Shown here one piece after another: positions 31,439 through 41,254 of a stretch of DNA of 64,000 bases. A program made the translations under genes and the position numbers. A model generated the notes under the pieces. The model worked only from the letters and a program-made list of their open reading frames with translations. It ran no database searches and was not told the DNA's origin. Within the stretch, counting starts at the first letter, position 1. Each line of letters starts with the position of its first letter. The stretch comes from Candidatus Eiseniibacteriota bacterium (lineage in GTDB: Bacteria; Orphanbacterota; Orphanbacteria; Orphanbacterales; Orphanbacteraceae). The stretch spans positions 186,001-250,000 of the forward strand of contig JAJCZU010000004.1 in assembly GCA_029262235.1 (NCBI GenBank), in the 5' to 3' direction.

Positions 31439-32182
31439 ATGTCACGGAAGAACACGGTGATCAGGCTGCACGATCTGCAAAAGACGTACACAATGGGGCG
31501 CAACGAGGTTCACGCGCTTCGAGGCATCGACCTGACGATCACGGCCGGAGAGATGGTCGCGATCATGGGTGCCTCCGGTTCGGGAAAGTCGACGCTCATG
31601 AACATCATCGGGTGTCTCGATCGCCCGACCTCCGGAACATACGAGCTGGATGGCCAGCGCGTTGACGGTCTCGACCGTAACCAGCTGGCCGACATTCGAA
31701 ATCGTCACATCGGTTTCGTGTTTCAGGGCTTCAATCTGCTCGCTCGAACGAGTGCGCAGGAGAACGTCGAGCTGCCATTGCTGTACGACCGTCGGAACAG
31801 CAAGGCGGATCCGGCTGCCGCGGCGCGGGAAGCGCTGGAGCGTGTCGGACTGGGCGACCGCCGCGATCACTTGACCAATGAACTTTCAGGCGGGCAGCAG
31901 CAACGCGTGGCGATCGCGCGGGCGCTTGTGACGACGCCGTCGTTGCTGCTGGCGGACGAGCCTACGGGCAATCTGGACACGAAGACGAGCATGGAAGTGA
32001 TGGCGTTGTTCGAAGAACTGAACGACCGGGGTCTGACAGTCGCCATGGTCACGCACGAAAACGACATCGCCGCCTGCGCACGCCGGATCATCGAACTGCG
32101 CGACGGTTTGATCGTCCGCGACGAGCCCGTTCTGAACCGGCGCATCGCGAGCCGCGACCTGGCGTTAACCGGGGCGGCCTGA
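31439..32182 (+). CDS. MacB-type ABC transporter ATP-binding protein
   Basis: A 247-residue ABC ATPase of the LolD/MacB family, starting at ATG 31439, 2 bp after the adaptor stop. Walker A GASGSGKST, Q-loop 'FVFQGFNLLARTSA', signature LSGGQQQR, Walker B 'LLLADEPTGNLD' and switch histidine in VTHE are present. In E. coli MacB this domain is fused to the permease; here it is a separate gene 9 bp upstream of the permease. It powers export of a substrate (peptide, lipid or antibiotic) from the envelope. Confidence 0.92.
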   Translation: MSRKNTVIRLHDLQKTYTMGRNEVHALRGIDLTITAGEMVAIMGASGSGKSTLMNIIGCLDRPTSGTYELDGQRVDGLDRNQLADIRNRHIGFVFQGFNLLARTSAQENVELPLLYDRRNSKADPAAAAREALERVGLGDRRDHLTNELSGGQQQRVAIARALVTTPSLLLADEPTGNLDTKTSMEVMALFEELNDRGLTVAMVTHENDIAACARRIIELRDGLIVRDEPVLNRRIASRDLALTGAA

Positions 32183-32191
32183 GGAGTCAAT

Positions 32192-33409
32192 ATGAAACCC
32201 GCGAAGCTTCTTCGAGTCGCGATACGCAGCATCGCCCGTACGAAGATGCGCAGCATGCTCACCATGCTCGGCATCATCATCGGAGTGGGGGCGGTGATCT
32301 GTATGGTTGCGATTGGACAGGGCGCCCGGTCGCGCATCGAGCAGAGCATCCTTGACCTCGGCGTGAACATGGTGGTGATCACACCCGGCACCAGCAGCTC
32401 GGGTGGCGTAAGTCGCGGGGCGGGCAGTCTGAACCGCCTGCAGGTTGACGATGCCGAAAAGCTGGCTGACGAGAGCATGCTGCTCAGCGCGATCTCGCCT
32501 GTGGTCATGACCGGCGGTCGCATTCGTGCCGGCGGCGGTAACTGGCGGGCTCCGTTCTATGGTGTCGATGTTGCGTACGAGGAGATCCGCGACTGGCCCG
32601 TTGCCGACGGCCAGTGGTTCGGTCAGGCCGATGTTCGCTCCGCGCGCAAAGTCTGCTTGCTCGGAAGTACCGTTGCCAACGAGCTGTTCCCCGACCAGGA
32701 CCCGGTCGGTCAGCAGATCATCGTGCGGGATGTTCCGTTCGACGTCATCGGCGTTCTCGAAACGAAAGGGCAGACTGCCGGCGGCGAGGACCAGGACGAC
32801 TGCGTGATCGCGCCGTACACTACCGTGCAGAAACGACTCGCGGGCCGGCAGTTCATCGCCCAGATTCTGGGCTCGGCCTGGAGTTCCGATGATGTGACCG
32901 CGGCCATGGAAGAGGCCGCCGCGATCATGCGGGAAAGCCATGGACTCGCAGACTGGGAAGAGAACGACTTCACCGTCCGCAACCAGTCGGACCTCGCCGA
33001 CGCCGCGACAGGAACAACTGAAGTGATGACCGTTCTACTGGCGGCGATCGCGGGCATTTCTCTGCTTGTCGGCGGCATCGGCATCATGAACATCATGCTC
33101 GTCTCGGTAACGGAGCGCACGCGGGAGATCGGCATTCGCATGGCCGTGGGCGCGCGGCCCGGTGACGTTCTCGTGCAGTTTCTCGTCGAGAGTGTCGTGC
33201 TGTCCATACTCGGCGGCGTGATCGGCGTGGGCGTGGGCTATGGCGGCTCATGGCTGGTCGCTTATCTTACGGGGTGGCCGACGGCAATCGATGCAGTCGC
33301 CGTAGGGATTGCTCTGGGCTTTTCCGCAGCCGTCGGAATCTTCTTCGGTTTCTGGCCCGCGCGTAAAGCGGCGGGCCTCGATCCCATCACGGCGCTGCGC
33401 TACGAATAG
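32192..33409 (+). CDS. MacB-type ABC transporter permease (FtsX family)
   Basis: A 405-residue permease with GAGGAG upstream of ATG 32192. The topology is typical: one N-terminal helix ('MLTMLGIIIGVGAVICMVAI'), a large periplasmic MacB_PCD domain (about 50-275), then three C-terminal helices with FtsX motifs ('GGIGIMNIMLVSVTERTREI', 'GARPGDVLVQFLVESVVLS'). It ends 'PARKAAGLDPITALRYE', the usual C-terminus of this family. With the adaptor and ATPase it forms a tripartite efflux system next to the ECF-sigma stress operon. Confidence 0.92.
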   Translation: MKPAKLLRVAIRSIARTKMRSMLTMLGIIIGVGAVICMVAIGQGARSRIEQSILDLGVNMVVITPGTSSSGGVSRGAGSLNRLQVDDAEKLADESMLLSAISPVVMTGGRIRAGGGNWRAPFYGVDVAYEEIRDWPVADGQWFGQADVRSARKVCLLGSTVANELFPDQDPVGQQIIVRDVPFDVIGVLETKGQTAGGEDQDDCVIAPYTTVQKRLAGRQFIAQILGSAWSSDDVTAAMEEAAAIMRESHGLADWEENDFTVRNQSDLADAATGTTEVMTVLLAAIAGISLLVGGIGIMNIMLVSVTERTREIGIRMAVGARPGDVLVQFLVESVVLSILGGVIGVGVGYGGSWLVAYLTGWPTAIDAVAVGIALGFSAAVGIFFGFWPARKAAGLDPITALRYE

Positions 33410-33593
33410 CGAACCCCGCGTACGATCGGACCACATCGTCGGTCCCCACCGGCCCCCACCGTCGGCCACCGTCGGCCACACCGCGGGCGGCGGTCGGCGA
33501 CTGCGGTCTTTTTACCTGTCGGTTACACAACCGGGTTGGTCTGTCGGCTACACTCGCAGAATCCCGGACAATCCCGACAGGAGAATCAGATCG

Positions 33594-34799
33594 ATGTCAC
33601 GTTCCCTTCCATCGCGTCGCCGGATAACAAGCCGAACAGTTTTCCTCGGCGTCATGCTGGCTCACCTGCTCGGCGTCGGTTTCTCCCCGCCCGCTTTCGC
33701 GGAACCCCGAGTCGTCCGGAATCTCGGGCTCGAAATTTCCGAGGACAGCACAACAGCCGTGGCGCTGGAGACGTCTCTCAACGGATTCCTCGCCGAAACC
33801 TATGCTCGCGAATACTCGGACAGGTATGTGGACCCCGCGCATTACAGGCAGAACGAGTTCTTCTTCGAAAATCTGCCCACCGGCGTGAGCCGGCGCGCAA
33901 CGACATCGTTCAACGAGCCCGCGATCGTGAGGTCGTACTCGCCGAACGAGAGGGACTACTACGTGACATTGAACTTCTCCGGTACGCGGGACGGTGTTCC
34001 CTCTCTCTTCCAGCTGGTCGAACTCAAAGCCGTTCCCGTCTCGGATCACTTCCGGTTCTATTGCCTGTTCGACGAGCGAACCGCGGGACTGGAGATGGAG
34101 ACGATCGGGGACGTGACGTTCTATCATGAGGGTGCTCTGGACCTCGAGAAAGCACGCGAGTTCGTCGAGTTCAAGACGCAGTTCACGAAACTTACGCGTT
34201 CCGAGCCCGCGCCCATGCAGTACTACAAGTTTCGCAGCCTTCAGTCTCTGCTCGAAGCGCACGGCATTCTCTTCGACGCCGCCAAATGCAACTTTCTCTG
34301 CAACGATCTCGGGATCACGTACAACGAGGGTCAGACGTTCGTCACCGGGATGAACAACGAATGTTACATCCGCGACTTCATCCACGGACACTTCTTCGAC
34401 CGGATGGACAACGCCGACAGAATGTACCGGCCGTTCCGAGAGGGGATGGCGATCTACTACGGGGGAACCTGGGGAGGCGTCCGGCTTCCGGAGATGACGC
34501 AGCGTTTCCGCGAGGAGATGCTGCCGAGGCCGGGTATCGACTTCCTCGAAGAATTCAGGAAGGGGCGAAAATCGAGCGTTCGCCCGCATTTCTCCTATTT
34601 CTTCATGTCCGCGCTTTTCTGTCGTGAAGTGATCGAGGAACATGGATTCGAACAAGCCATGAAACTCGTCTACTCCGGATCGGACGGGGAGGATTTCTTC
34701 GCGAACCTGGACGACGTCATGAACGTAAACGAATCGAACTTCCACGATACGATTGTGCGCCTGATGGAAGAAACGACACCCGACGATCGAACGCAGTGA
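33594..34799 (+). CDS. Secreted protein of unknown function, possibly a degenerate peptidase
   Basis: A 401-residue protein. ATG 33594 is chosen because AGGAG lies 10 nt upstream and a signal peptide follows (cleavage near SPPAFAE, about residue 37). The mature protein has no recognised family. 'IRDFIHGHFFDRMDN' followed by 'PFREGMAIYYGGTWGG' resembles the layout of MA-clan metallopeptidases (helix with histidines, then EG(M/L)A), but a proper HExxH is missing, so activity is doubtful. It stands alone between the efflux operon and a convergent surface-protein gene. Confidence 0.6.
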   Translation: MSRSLPSRRRITSRTVFLGVMLAHLLGVGFSPPAFAEPRVVRNLGLEISEDSTTAVALETSLNGFLAETYAREYSDRYVDPAHYRQNEFFFENLPTGVSRRATTSFNEPAIVRSYSPNERDYYVTLNFSGTRDGVPSLFQLVELKAVPVSDHFRFYCLFDERTAGLEMETIGDVTFYHEGALDLEKAREFVEFKTQFTKLTRSEPAPMQYYKFRSLQSLLEAHGILFDAAKCNFLCNDLGITYNEGQTFVTGMNNECYIRDFIHGHFFDRMDNADRMYRPFREGMAIYYGGTWGGVRLPEMTQRFREEMLPRPGIDFLEEFRKGRKSSVRPHFSYFFMSALFCREVIEEHGFEQAMKLVYSGSDGEDFFANLDDVMNVNESNFHDTIVRLMEETTPDDRTQ

Positions 34800-34853
34800 A
34801 TCGCTCTCGAATCAGATCGAACGCCGCCCGGAAACGCTCGAGCCCCATTTCAC

Positions 34854-34869
34854 CTTTTGGTGAACTCCA
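34854..34869. repeat. Small perfect palindrome TTCACCTTTTGGTGAA
   Basis: A 6-bp stem with a TTTT loop in the short gap between convergent genes. Related TTCACCTTTTAGTTAATT sequence occurs in the 16-bp repeat at 45087-45156, suggesting a dispersed short palindromic family. Confidence 0.4.
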
Positions 34870-34880
34870 GCAGAACGCGC

Positions 34881-34909
34881 AAAAGGGACAGGTGTCGCCC
34901 CCTGCCCCG
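34881..34909 (-). terminator. Terminator of the surface redoxin gene
   Basis: Read on the minus strand, GGGGCAGG and CCTGTCCC form a stem (one mismatch) followed by TTTTGCG. It lies 25-53 bp beyond the stop at 34934. Confidence 0.5.
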
Positions 34910-34933
34910 AGCAATGCACTCGCGCGCGCGGGC

Positions 34934-37456
34934 CTACCGCAGCCAGACCACGCGCTTTGTCTCCGTGCCCAGATCTCCGCCCGCGAAGCGGACGAGATAA
35001 ACCCCGCTCGCGACCGGATTGTTGCCGTCGTCGCGCCCGTCCCACGTGTACAGGTGACGCCCGGCCCGCATTTTGCCGTTCCAGAGCGACCGCACACGCC
35101 GGCCCGCGATGTCGAAGACGTCGAGAGTGACCTCCGCGTCTGCGGGGAGTACGAGCTGCCACTGCGAGTTCTCACGTGCCGGATTGGCGCTCGCACCGAG
35201 CAGGCGAAGCGTAGAGCCTTCGGCCGCTTCGGGTACGGAAACGATGGTAGAGGAATGCTTCAGACGGACATCTTCCAGATAAAGGATAAGCGGGTCCACC
35301 GGCACGGGAACGGAATCGAGTTCGATCGGATCGATCGCAAGGTCGCCCGATACGAATGTTGCGGCCGGCGTGAGCTGCGCGTCGAAGTAGTCGTAACAGA
35401 TACCGCCGTCCCAGTGCAGCGTGGTCGTGCCGGCGATCATTGCCGTCGACATTTCACGATCGAAACCGTCGGGCCACGTGATGTTCTGCAGCGCGACCTC
35501 CCAGGGAAGCGCCGTCGGGACCGTGCTGTAATCCTCCGCACTCAGCGTAAATGTAACCCCCTCCTCGAGGGAAACAGTGTCCACGATGGAGACCGCCTGC
35601 ACGACCAGCGACACGCCCATCCAGGGCACGGGGGCGAACACGGTCATGATCTGCTTGTCGGTGCCGGTGAAGCTGGGGGTCATCGATCCGTTCCATGTCT
35701 GCGCTCCGTAGCTGACTTCGATGTCGGCGGTCGCGATCGCCTGCTGATGAAGCGGCATGGACGGCAGCGGCGGGAACGGAGGAATGGCAGAGGGGGGCGG
35801 CCCCAGCGTGGGAGCCGCGCCGATACCCGCGAGCGCCGCAATCGTGTCGTTGATCGCCTGGCCGGTCATCGAATTGAACACGATCCGGCGGATCACGCCG
35901 GCAGGATCGACGAAGACGACCGAGGGGATCGAGTAGTTGGCGCCGTTCGCTTCGACCAGCGAGATCCACCAGTTCTCGAGGTGGTTATTAAAGGGGTTGC
36001 CGCTCGGGTGCAGGATCGAACGGGAAATGTCGTAGTCGGTCGCCCATGCCTGGGCGTCGATCTGCCTGCTCGATTGACTGCTCCCGTTGTCGTAGAGAAC
36101 CGACATGTACTCCATGGCGACCGTCGGATGTCCGACCCAGGAATCGTACACCTGCTGGACTTCGACCCCCATCACCTGACAGGGAGCGCACCACGCCGCG
36201 CCGAGATCGATGACGCGCCACTTGCCGTCGGAATCGGCGAGGCTCACGAGATCCCCGTGCTGGTCGAGCGCGGAAAACGGTGCCGCCGTATCACCGACGA
36301 GGAAGGTGCCGCCGATATTCCCGCGCAGCAGTGTAATGTCGTCACTGCCTGCGTTCGCCGTCACGATGTCGATGACGCCGTCGCGATCGATCGACCGCAC
36401 GGCCACGGACTGCGGCGAAGTACCGGTCGGGATATCGACCCGGGGCGCGAAGCTCCCCGTCCCGTCACCCATATATATGGAGACGGAATTCGATGCGTCG
36501 TTCGCCGTTACGATGTCGGGATGCCCGTCCAGGTTCACATCCTCGACCGCGATATCGACGGGACTGGCCGCGGCGGGGTAATCCGTGCGCGGACGAAAGC
36601 TCCCGAGCCTGTCGTTCAGGAACACCGAAATCGTATTGTCGCCCGCGTTCGCCGTCACGAGATCGAAGCCGGCGTCCCCGTCAAGATCGGCTTTCGCCAG
36701 CGCGCGCGGGCCGGCCCCCGTGGGATAGTCCGTTCGCTTGTAGCTCGGAACGCATTCGGTCAATTCGCGCAGGATCGTGAGCGCGTTGTCCCCTTCGCTG
36801 ACCGTCGCAAAGGCGACGTAGGCGTTATAGATGGTGCCGCCGTCGATATACTGAATCTCGTACGGGTTGTTGCCGGCAGGAACGTCGACCTTCGCGCCGT
36901 AGCTCCCCGCGCCGTTCCCGGGCAGGATCGAGATCGTATTGTCGCCTTCGTTTGTCGTACGGATCGCCTGGGATGAAGCGTCGATGTTGACCGGATTAAG
37001 GCCCGTCGGATAGTGCGTGGCCGCCGTGAAGGTCCCGTCGCCGTTCGAAAACAGAACGGATACCGTGCTCGACGTCTTGTTGGCGACCGCGAGGTCGTAG
37101 GTGCTGCCTGCGTTCAGCCTCCAGTAGTCCATCGCAACAGGTCCCGTTCCTACCGCATAGGAAACCGGAGCGCTGAACCCGCCCATGCTGTTACCCAGAT
37201 GAACCGAGATCGTATTGTCGTCGAATTCCGCCGTGATCAGATCGGCGTACCCGTCGCCGTTCAGATCGTTCCCGCTCCCTGTGGCGATGATCGCGGATGG
37301 GTTGTTGCCCGTCGCGTAGGTTGACGTGCTGTCGATCGTAAACGTCTGAGCGCCAGCATAGCCTGCCGCGGAAAGAAGAAGAATGCCGGCCTGGCAATGA
37401 GCCGTGAACAGCGACCTGGAGAGCGGACGAAACGAACGTTTGCGACGACCCGGCAT
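34934..37456 (-). CDS. Secreted FG-GAP repeat protein with redoxin domain and C-terminal sorting domain
   Basis: An 840-residue protein. ATG 37456 is the start: AAGGAGAT is 8 nt upstream and a signal peptide follows (ending AGAQTF, about residue 37). Residues ~45-380 form about six FG-GAP/VCBS beta-propeller repeats ('DLNGDGYADLITAEF', 'DLDGDAGFDLVTANAGDNT'). Next is a thioredoxin-like redoxin domain with active site WCAPC, in 'DLGAAWCAPCQVMGVEVQ'. The C-terminus is an Ig-like sorting domain ('LDVFDIAGRRVRSLW', 'YTWDGRDDGNNPVASGVYL'). It is probably exported to the cell surface. The fusion of a propeller with a redoxin domain is unusual. Confidence 0.85.
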   Translation of the reverse strand: MPGRRKRSFRPLSRSLFTAHCQAGILLLSAAGYAGAQTFTIDSTSTYATGNNPSAIIATGSGNDLNGDGYADLITAEFDDNTISVHLGNSMGGFSAPVSYAVGTGPVAMDYWRLNAGSTYDLAVANKTSSTVSVLFSNGDGTFTAATHYPTGLNPVNIDASSQAIRTTNEGDNTISILPGNGAGSYGAKVDVPAGNNPYEIQYIDGGTIYNAYVAFATVSEGDNALTILRELTECVPSYKRTDYPTGAGPRALAKADLDGDAGFDLVTANAGDNTISVFLNDRLGSFRPRTDYPAAASPVDIAVEDVNLDGHPDIVTANDASNSVSIYMGDGTGSFAPRVDIPTGTSPQSVAVRSIDRDGVIDIVTANAGSDDITLLRGNIGGTFLVGDTAAPFSALDQHGDLVSLADSDGKWRVIDLGAAWCAPCQVMGVEVQQVYDSWVGHPTVAMEYMSVLYDNGSSQSSRQIDAQAWATDYDISRSILHPSGNPFNNHLENWWISLVEANGANYSIPSVVFVDPAGVIRRIVFNSMTGQAINDTIAALAGIGAAPTLGPPPSAIPPFPPLPSMPLHQQAIATADIEVSYGAQTWNGSMTPSFTGTDKQIMTVFAPVPWMGVSLVVQAVSIVDTVSLEEGVTFTLSAEDYSTVPTALPWEVALQNITWPDGFDREMSTAMIAGTTTLHWDGGICYDYFDAQLTPAATFVSGDLAIDPIELDSVPVPVDPLILYLEDVRLKHSSTIVSVPEAAEGSTLRLLGASANPARENSQWQLVLPADAEVTLDVFDIAGRRVRSLWNGKMRAGRHLYTWDGRDDGNNPVASGVYLVRFAGGDLGTETKRVVWLR

Positions 37457-37539
37457 TCGAACATCTCCTTCTAAGCAGAGTGGTGAGAAGACCCCCCGAG
37501 GGGGGCAGATATTATGAATAATACCATATGCGAAATGCG

Positions 37540-37563
37540 AAAAAAATCGGGCACCTGCCCGAC
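37540..37563 (-). terminator. Rho-independent terminator
   Basis: On the minus strand, TCGGGCA pairs with TGCCCGA across a 2-3 nt loop, followed by seven T residues. It lies 9-32 bp beyond the stop of the gene at 37572. It is a textbook intrinsic terminator. Confidence 0.85.
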
Positions 37564-37571
37564 AATGGTCT

Positions 37572-39137
37572 TTATCGGTGCAGTACGATCTTACCGGATT
37601 GGATTGTGCGTTCCGTTCGAACGCGGGCGAAGTACGTTCCGCTCGCGACGTGTGCGCCGGATGCGTTCCGGCCGTCCCAGACGACATGGCCGCGGCCCCG
37701 CCGTTCGAATCCCCGGGACAGAAGTTTCACTCTTCGCCCGCCGGCCTCGTAGATGGCGATAGTGACAGGACCGTCGCGCTCCAGATCGTAGTGAATCGTC
37801 GTGGAATGCTTGAAGGGATTCGGGCTTCCCGCGACGGCGCGAAAGACGGGGACCTCGATTTCGGGAGACGTCACGGAGGTGACCGCCAGAGCGTCCTTGA
37901 AGAACTGAATGATGGTCTTGTTGAAGTCCGAAAGCACGACGTGTTCGGCGTTCGCGCAAAGAAGCTGCTGGCGAACGTCGGTCTCCTGTTCCTGATTCAG
38001 AAGGGGCGGGTAGAGAAGAGTGTCATCGATGTCGTTCACGAAGCTCGTCAACATGCCGTTCGCGTCGATCACACCCTCGGATGACAGCTGCGTAAAGATA
38101 CTGTCCCCCTGTGACGACGTCACTCCGCTCAGACTGCGGCCGAATCGTTCAGGAATGATCGGCGACGGTTCCAGCCAGCAGAGTGCCGTCGCTGTCCCGC
38201 TGGCGAGCATGGTCGTGTAGTTCGCAATCGCGGCCGTGCTGTCGGTGGTTTGATCGTTTCGCGCGAGAATCCATACGACGGGAACGAGATCGGGTCTCGT
38301 ATACGTGCCCGAAGCGCCTTCGGCCGTTATGTGAGCGGAAGCGCAGAACCCGAGCACCGAAGCGCAAAGATCGCTGAACCACGCCCCGTTCGACTGGCCT
38401 ATGGAGAAACAGGGAATCGCGGTCGAAAGGTTGAAGCCCACGACCAGTGATTCCTTCAGCGCCTTTACATTGCTTATGTCGATGTTGTTCGTAGCGGTCG
38501 CGGACTCCGCCCCCGCCACGAGCCACCGGATCTTGCCGTCGGGCGGATTTTCTCCGATCGGCTGATCGCCCGCCGTAACTTCGTTGGCGTCCAGAGTGAC
38601 GACACCGTAGCCCGCGTACGCGAGGTCTTTCATGATGGACAATCCCTCGTAGATCGAAGAGAGTCCCCTGCCTGTCGCTCCGGTTCCATGAAAGAAGAAG
38701 ACTAGCCCCTTCGGGTCGGGTGGCATGACGTAGAACACATCTTTCAACGCAGGATCGATTGCGGTGGTGTCTTTTTTGCGGAGCCAGTAATCCGCGGAAT
38801 CGAGAACGGGTGAGAACGGGAGCGTGGCGAAGTTCGCCTGCAGCGTCAGCGTATCCAGCATCGGATCGACATCTACGATCAGGTTCGAGCGCCATTCGTT
38901 CGTTCGTTCCAGCCAGGGAGTCGCCGTACCCGTCCACTCTACGAAGACGAAGCTGTCGGGCGCGGCCTGCGACCAGACGGGGACAGTGTCTCCCACGGAG
39001 AAGTCACCGCTCTCGAATCCGTTCGTCACAGTGAGAGTATAACTTTGGGCAGACGTCGTTACGGCGACCAGCCAGAAAGCAGGCGTGGCGAGCCGGAGCA
39101 AGCTCTTATAGCAGGGCAGAAAGCGTCTTGATCTCAT
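37572..39137 (-). CDS. Secreted alpha/beta-hydrolase-like protein with C-terminal sorting domain
   Basis: A 521-residue protein starting at ATG 39137 (GGAGG about 10 nt upstream), with a signal peptide ending TTSAQS. After an N-terminal beta domain (about 35-105), residues ~125-410 look like an alpha/beta hydrolase. 'LVFFFHGTGATGRGL' gives the oxyanion region, 'FSIGQSNGAWFS' the GxSxG nucleophile, 'VVWILARNDQT' a possible acid strand and 'AEHVVLSDF' the histidine. It ends in the Ig-like sorting domain ('IAIYEAGGRRVKLLSRG', 'HVVWDGRNASGAHVASGTYF'). It is probably a surface or secreted esterase/depolymerase; substrate unknown. Confidence 0.78.
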   Translation of the reverse strand: MRSRRFLPCYKSLLRLATPAFWLVAVTTSAQSYTLTVTNGFESGDFSVGDTVPVWSQAAPDSFVFVEWTGTATPWLERTNEWRSNLIVDVDPMLDTLTLQANFATLPFSPVLDSADYWLRKKDTTAIDPALKDVFYVMPPDPKGLVFFFHGTGATGRGLSSIYEGLSIMKDLAYAGYGVVTLDANEVTAGDQPIGENPPDGKIRWLVAGAESATATNNIDISNVKALKESLVVGFNLSTAIPCFSIGQSNGAWFSDLCASVLGFCASAHITAEGASGTYTRPDLVPVVWILARNDQTTDSTAAIANYTTMLASGTATALCWLEPSPIIPERFGRSLSGVTSSQGDSIFTQLSSEGVIDANGMLTSFVNDIDDTLLYPPLLNQEQETDVRQQLLCANAEHVVLSDFNKTIIQFFKDALAVTSVTSPEIEVPVFRAVAGSPNPFKHSTTIHYDLERDGPVTIAIYEAGGRRVKLLSRGFERRGRGHVVWDGRNASGAHVASGTYFARVRTERTIQSGKIVLHR

Positions 39138-39261
39138 GCAGGCGGCCTCCGGGCAATGCATGAAACACCAACAGTTGAAACATTATTTTAGCACAGTATC
39201 GTGGCACTTGTGGCACAGCATTTTTGAGCATGACACGGGGATCACTCTGCAACGTTTCCGA

Positions 39262-41254
39262 TTAGACACTGATGTCGAGGTAAAGGCCTTTTCCGTCCAG
39301 GGTCTTTTGCAGTTCGCGCTGCTTCTCCAGCAGTGCCTTGTCGAGCGCGTTCAGCAGGCCCGGCTTCGACGATTCTCCGAACAGCAGCTTGTCGATGTCG
39401 GTGACGTTGCTTCGCAGAGAACGCGTGAACGAGAGCCGGTCGGACGCCGTGAACGAGAAGACTCCCTTGTCGCCGTTTTCGAAGTCGAAGTTGAGACCGA
39501 ATCTGGTCGTGTGTTTCGCGCCTTCGTTCCTGAACGCCTTCCCGACGGCGTCCTGCAGACTCTGGCGCGTCTCCGTGCGGATCTTGCTCGTGCGTGAATC
39601 TGAGGAAACGCCTCCCAGGAGTTCATTGAAGCTCTTCGCAATTTTCTCGATCTGACCGGCAATCCGTCCGGCGCGATTCGAAGACAGGCCACGCCCGACT
39701 TCTTCGCGCTGCCGAAGGTTCGTACGTACCGTCGTTGACCGCGAGTGCGGCCAGCAGTCCGGTGCCGCTATCTTCGAGCGTGACCGACTGCGACCGGTCA
39801 TCCGACCGTACCACGAACCGTTTTCCGTTGCCGTCGAGCGAAGCCGTTACGCCCGCTTCGGACTCGTTGATGCGTGCAATCACGTCGTCCAGCGAATCTG
39901 TATGGATCTCGACCGCAATCGCGATGCCGTTGATGCGAAGGCTCCCCGATACCACGGAGTCGAAAGTCGGAACGTCGGCGAGAATCCGCTGCCGGTCCGG
40001 GTCGAGACCGGGATCGATCTCGGCCGTATCCAGCTTCATCGCCGCCACGAATCCCGAGGTGTCGTCCGCGAACGTGATCTTGCCGGTCGACCCGAGCGAG
40101 TGCTGCTGGAATCGGATCCGCTCGCTCTCTTCATCGTAAGACGCCGAGACGCCCGCGTCGGCGCTGTTGATCGTGTTCAATATGTCCAGGATCGATTGTG
40201 AGCCGAGAACGTCGATCGTAGTACCGTTCAATTGAAAGCTCCCGTCGCTCACGTCGAGGCCGAACTGCAGGGCGGGGTTGTTCAGCCCCTCGCCGTTCAT
40301 CGGTTTCAGTATGTCGGCTACGCCGCCGATCGAGTCGAAGACGTCGAGATGAAAGTCGCTGCCCTCGAGAAGCGCGCCGGCGCCGAGCTTCAGATTGATC
40401 CCGTTCGAAAGCGTGAACACGTGGTCAGGATCGAACGAGGATTTGATGTTGATCGTATCGATGTCGTCTTCCAGGGCGTCATACACCCGGATCTTGAGAT
40501 CGTCGACTCCCTTGATCCCGCCGCGAAGGACTTCGAACCGAAGCGACTGCGTTCCCTGGTCGCCGTTGTAAGCGCCGTCGAGCAGAAGCGCCGCCGTCGA
40601 TCCGGCCCACTCCGGGGACGTCGTCGAATAGGAGTTGTCGGAGGAATCGACGCCGAGCGTGAAAGTGTCACCTGCACGCATGGTACCCGCGGCAAACTGC
40701 ACCGTAAGTCCGTTTTCAAGCGTATAGACCTGATCGATCGCATCCTTACTGTCTACGTCGATCGTTTCTATCTTGTCGCCTTCTCCGTCCTGCACTTCGA
40801 TCTTCAGGTCGTCGAATCCGTGAATTCCGCCGTCTTCCACCAGGAACGTAAGCGTGTCTGTGCCGTTCGAACCGTCGTAGAAGCCGCCGATTGTGGCAGT
40901 GGCGGTCGAGTCGATCCACTCCGGCGCGAACGTCGAAAAGGAAGTCGCCTGGGCGTTGATCTCTTCGGCGGAAAACAGCGTGGAAGCCGTGCCGCTGCCG
41001 AGCCCCGTGAAGCTCGCGGAACTGGCTGCCGTTGCACTCTGCGGTCCGGTCGTCCGGCGGATTCCGCCGCGAATCTCTCTGCGATTCAGGCCGGCGAGAG
41101 CCTGTCGAAGGCGCGTCAGCTCACGGAACGTGCGCGCGAGCTCGTAACGGCTGGGCTCCGCGCCCACTCTCTCCGTACTCGACGCACTGCCTTTCGAATT
41201 CGCATGGTTCACGCCCGTGTAGTGGACGAAGGAACTGATGCCCGGAATTTCCAT
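39262..41254 (-). pseudogene. FliD-like hook-associated protein gene with frameshift
   Basis: ATG 41254 (GAGGGGAAC upstream) opens a frame with features of flagellar hook-associated/FliD-type proteins. Two long internal repeats share 'GGFYDGSNGTDTLTF'/'GAYNGDQGTQSLRF' and 'FDDLKIEVQDGEGDKI'/'VDDLKIRVYDALEDDI'. Hook-IN-like modules follow ('SILDILNTINSADAGVSASY', 'LDDVIARINESEAGVTASLD'). Near 39705-39715 the coding signal switches frame: 'LLAALAVNDGTYEP' continues in the other frame as 'REEVGRGLSSNRAGRIAGQI' and runs to 39262. A single-base indel or assembly error is likely. No other flagellar gene is nearby, so it may be a non-flagellar filament-associated protein. Confidence 0.65.

Noticed and set aside
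34796..36976. 726-codon plus-strand ORF opposite the redoxin surface gene
   Set aside because: Arg-rich shadow of a clearly coding minus-strand gene with signal peptide, domains and a ribosome site.
39190..39230. Sigma-54-like TGGCAC direct repeat (GTGGCACTTGTGGCAC)
   Set aside because: No TTGCA-type -12 element at the required 12-nt distance.
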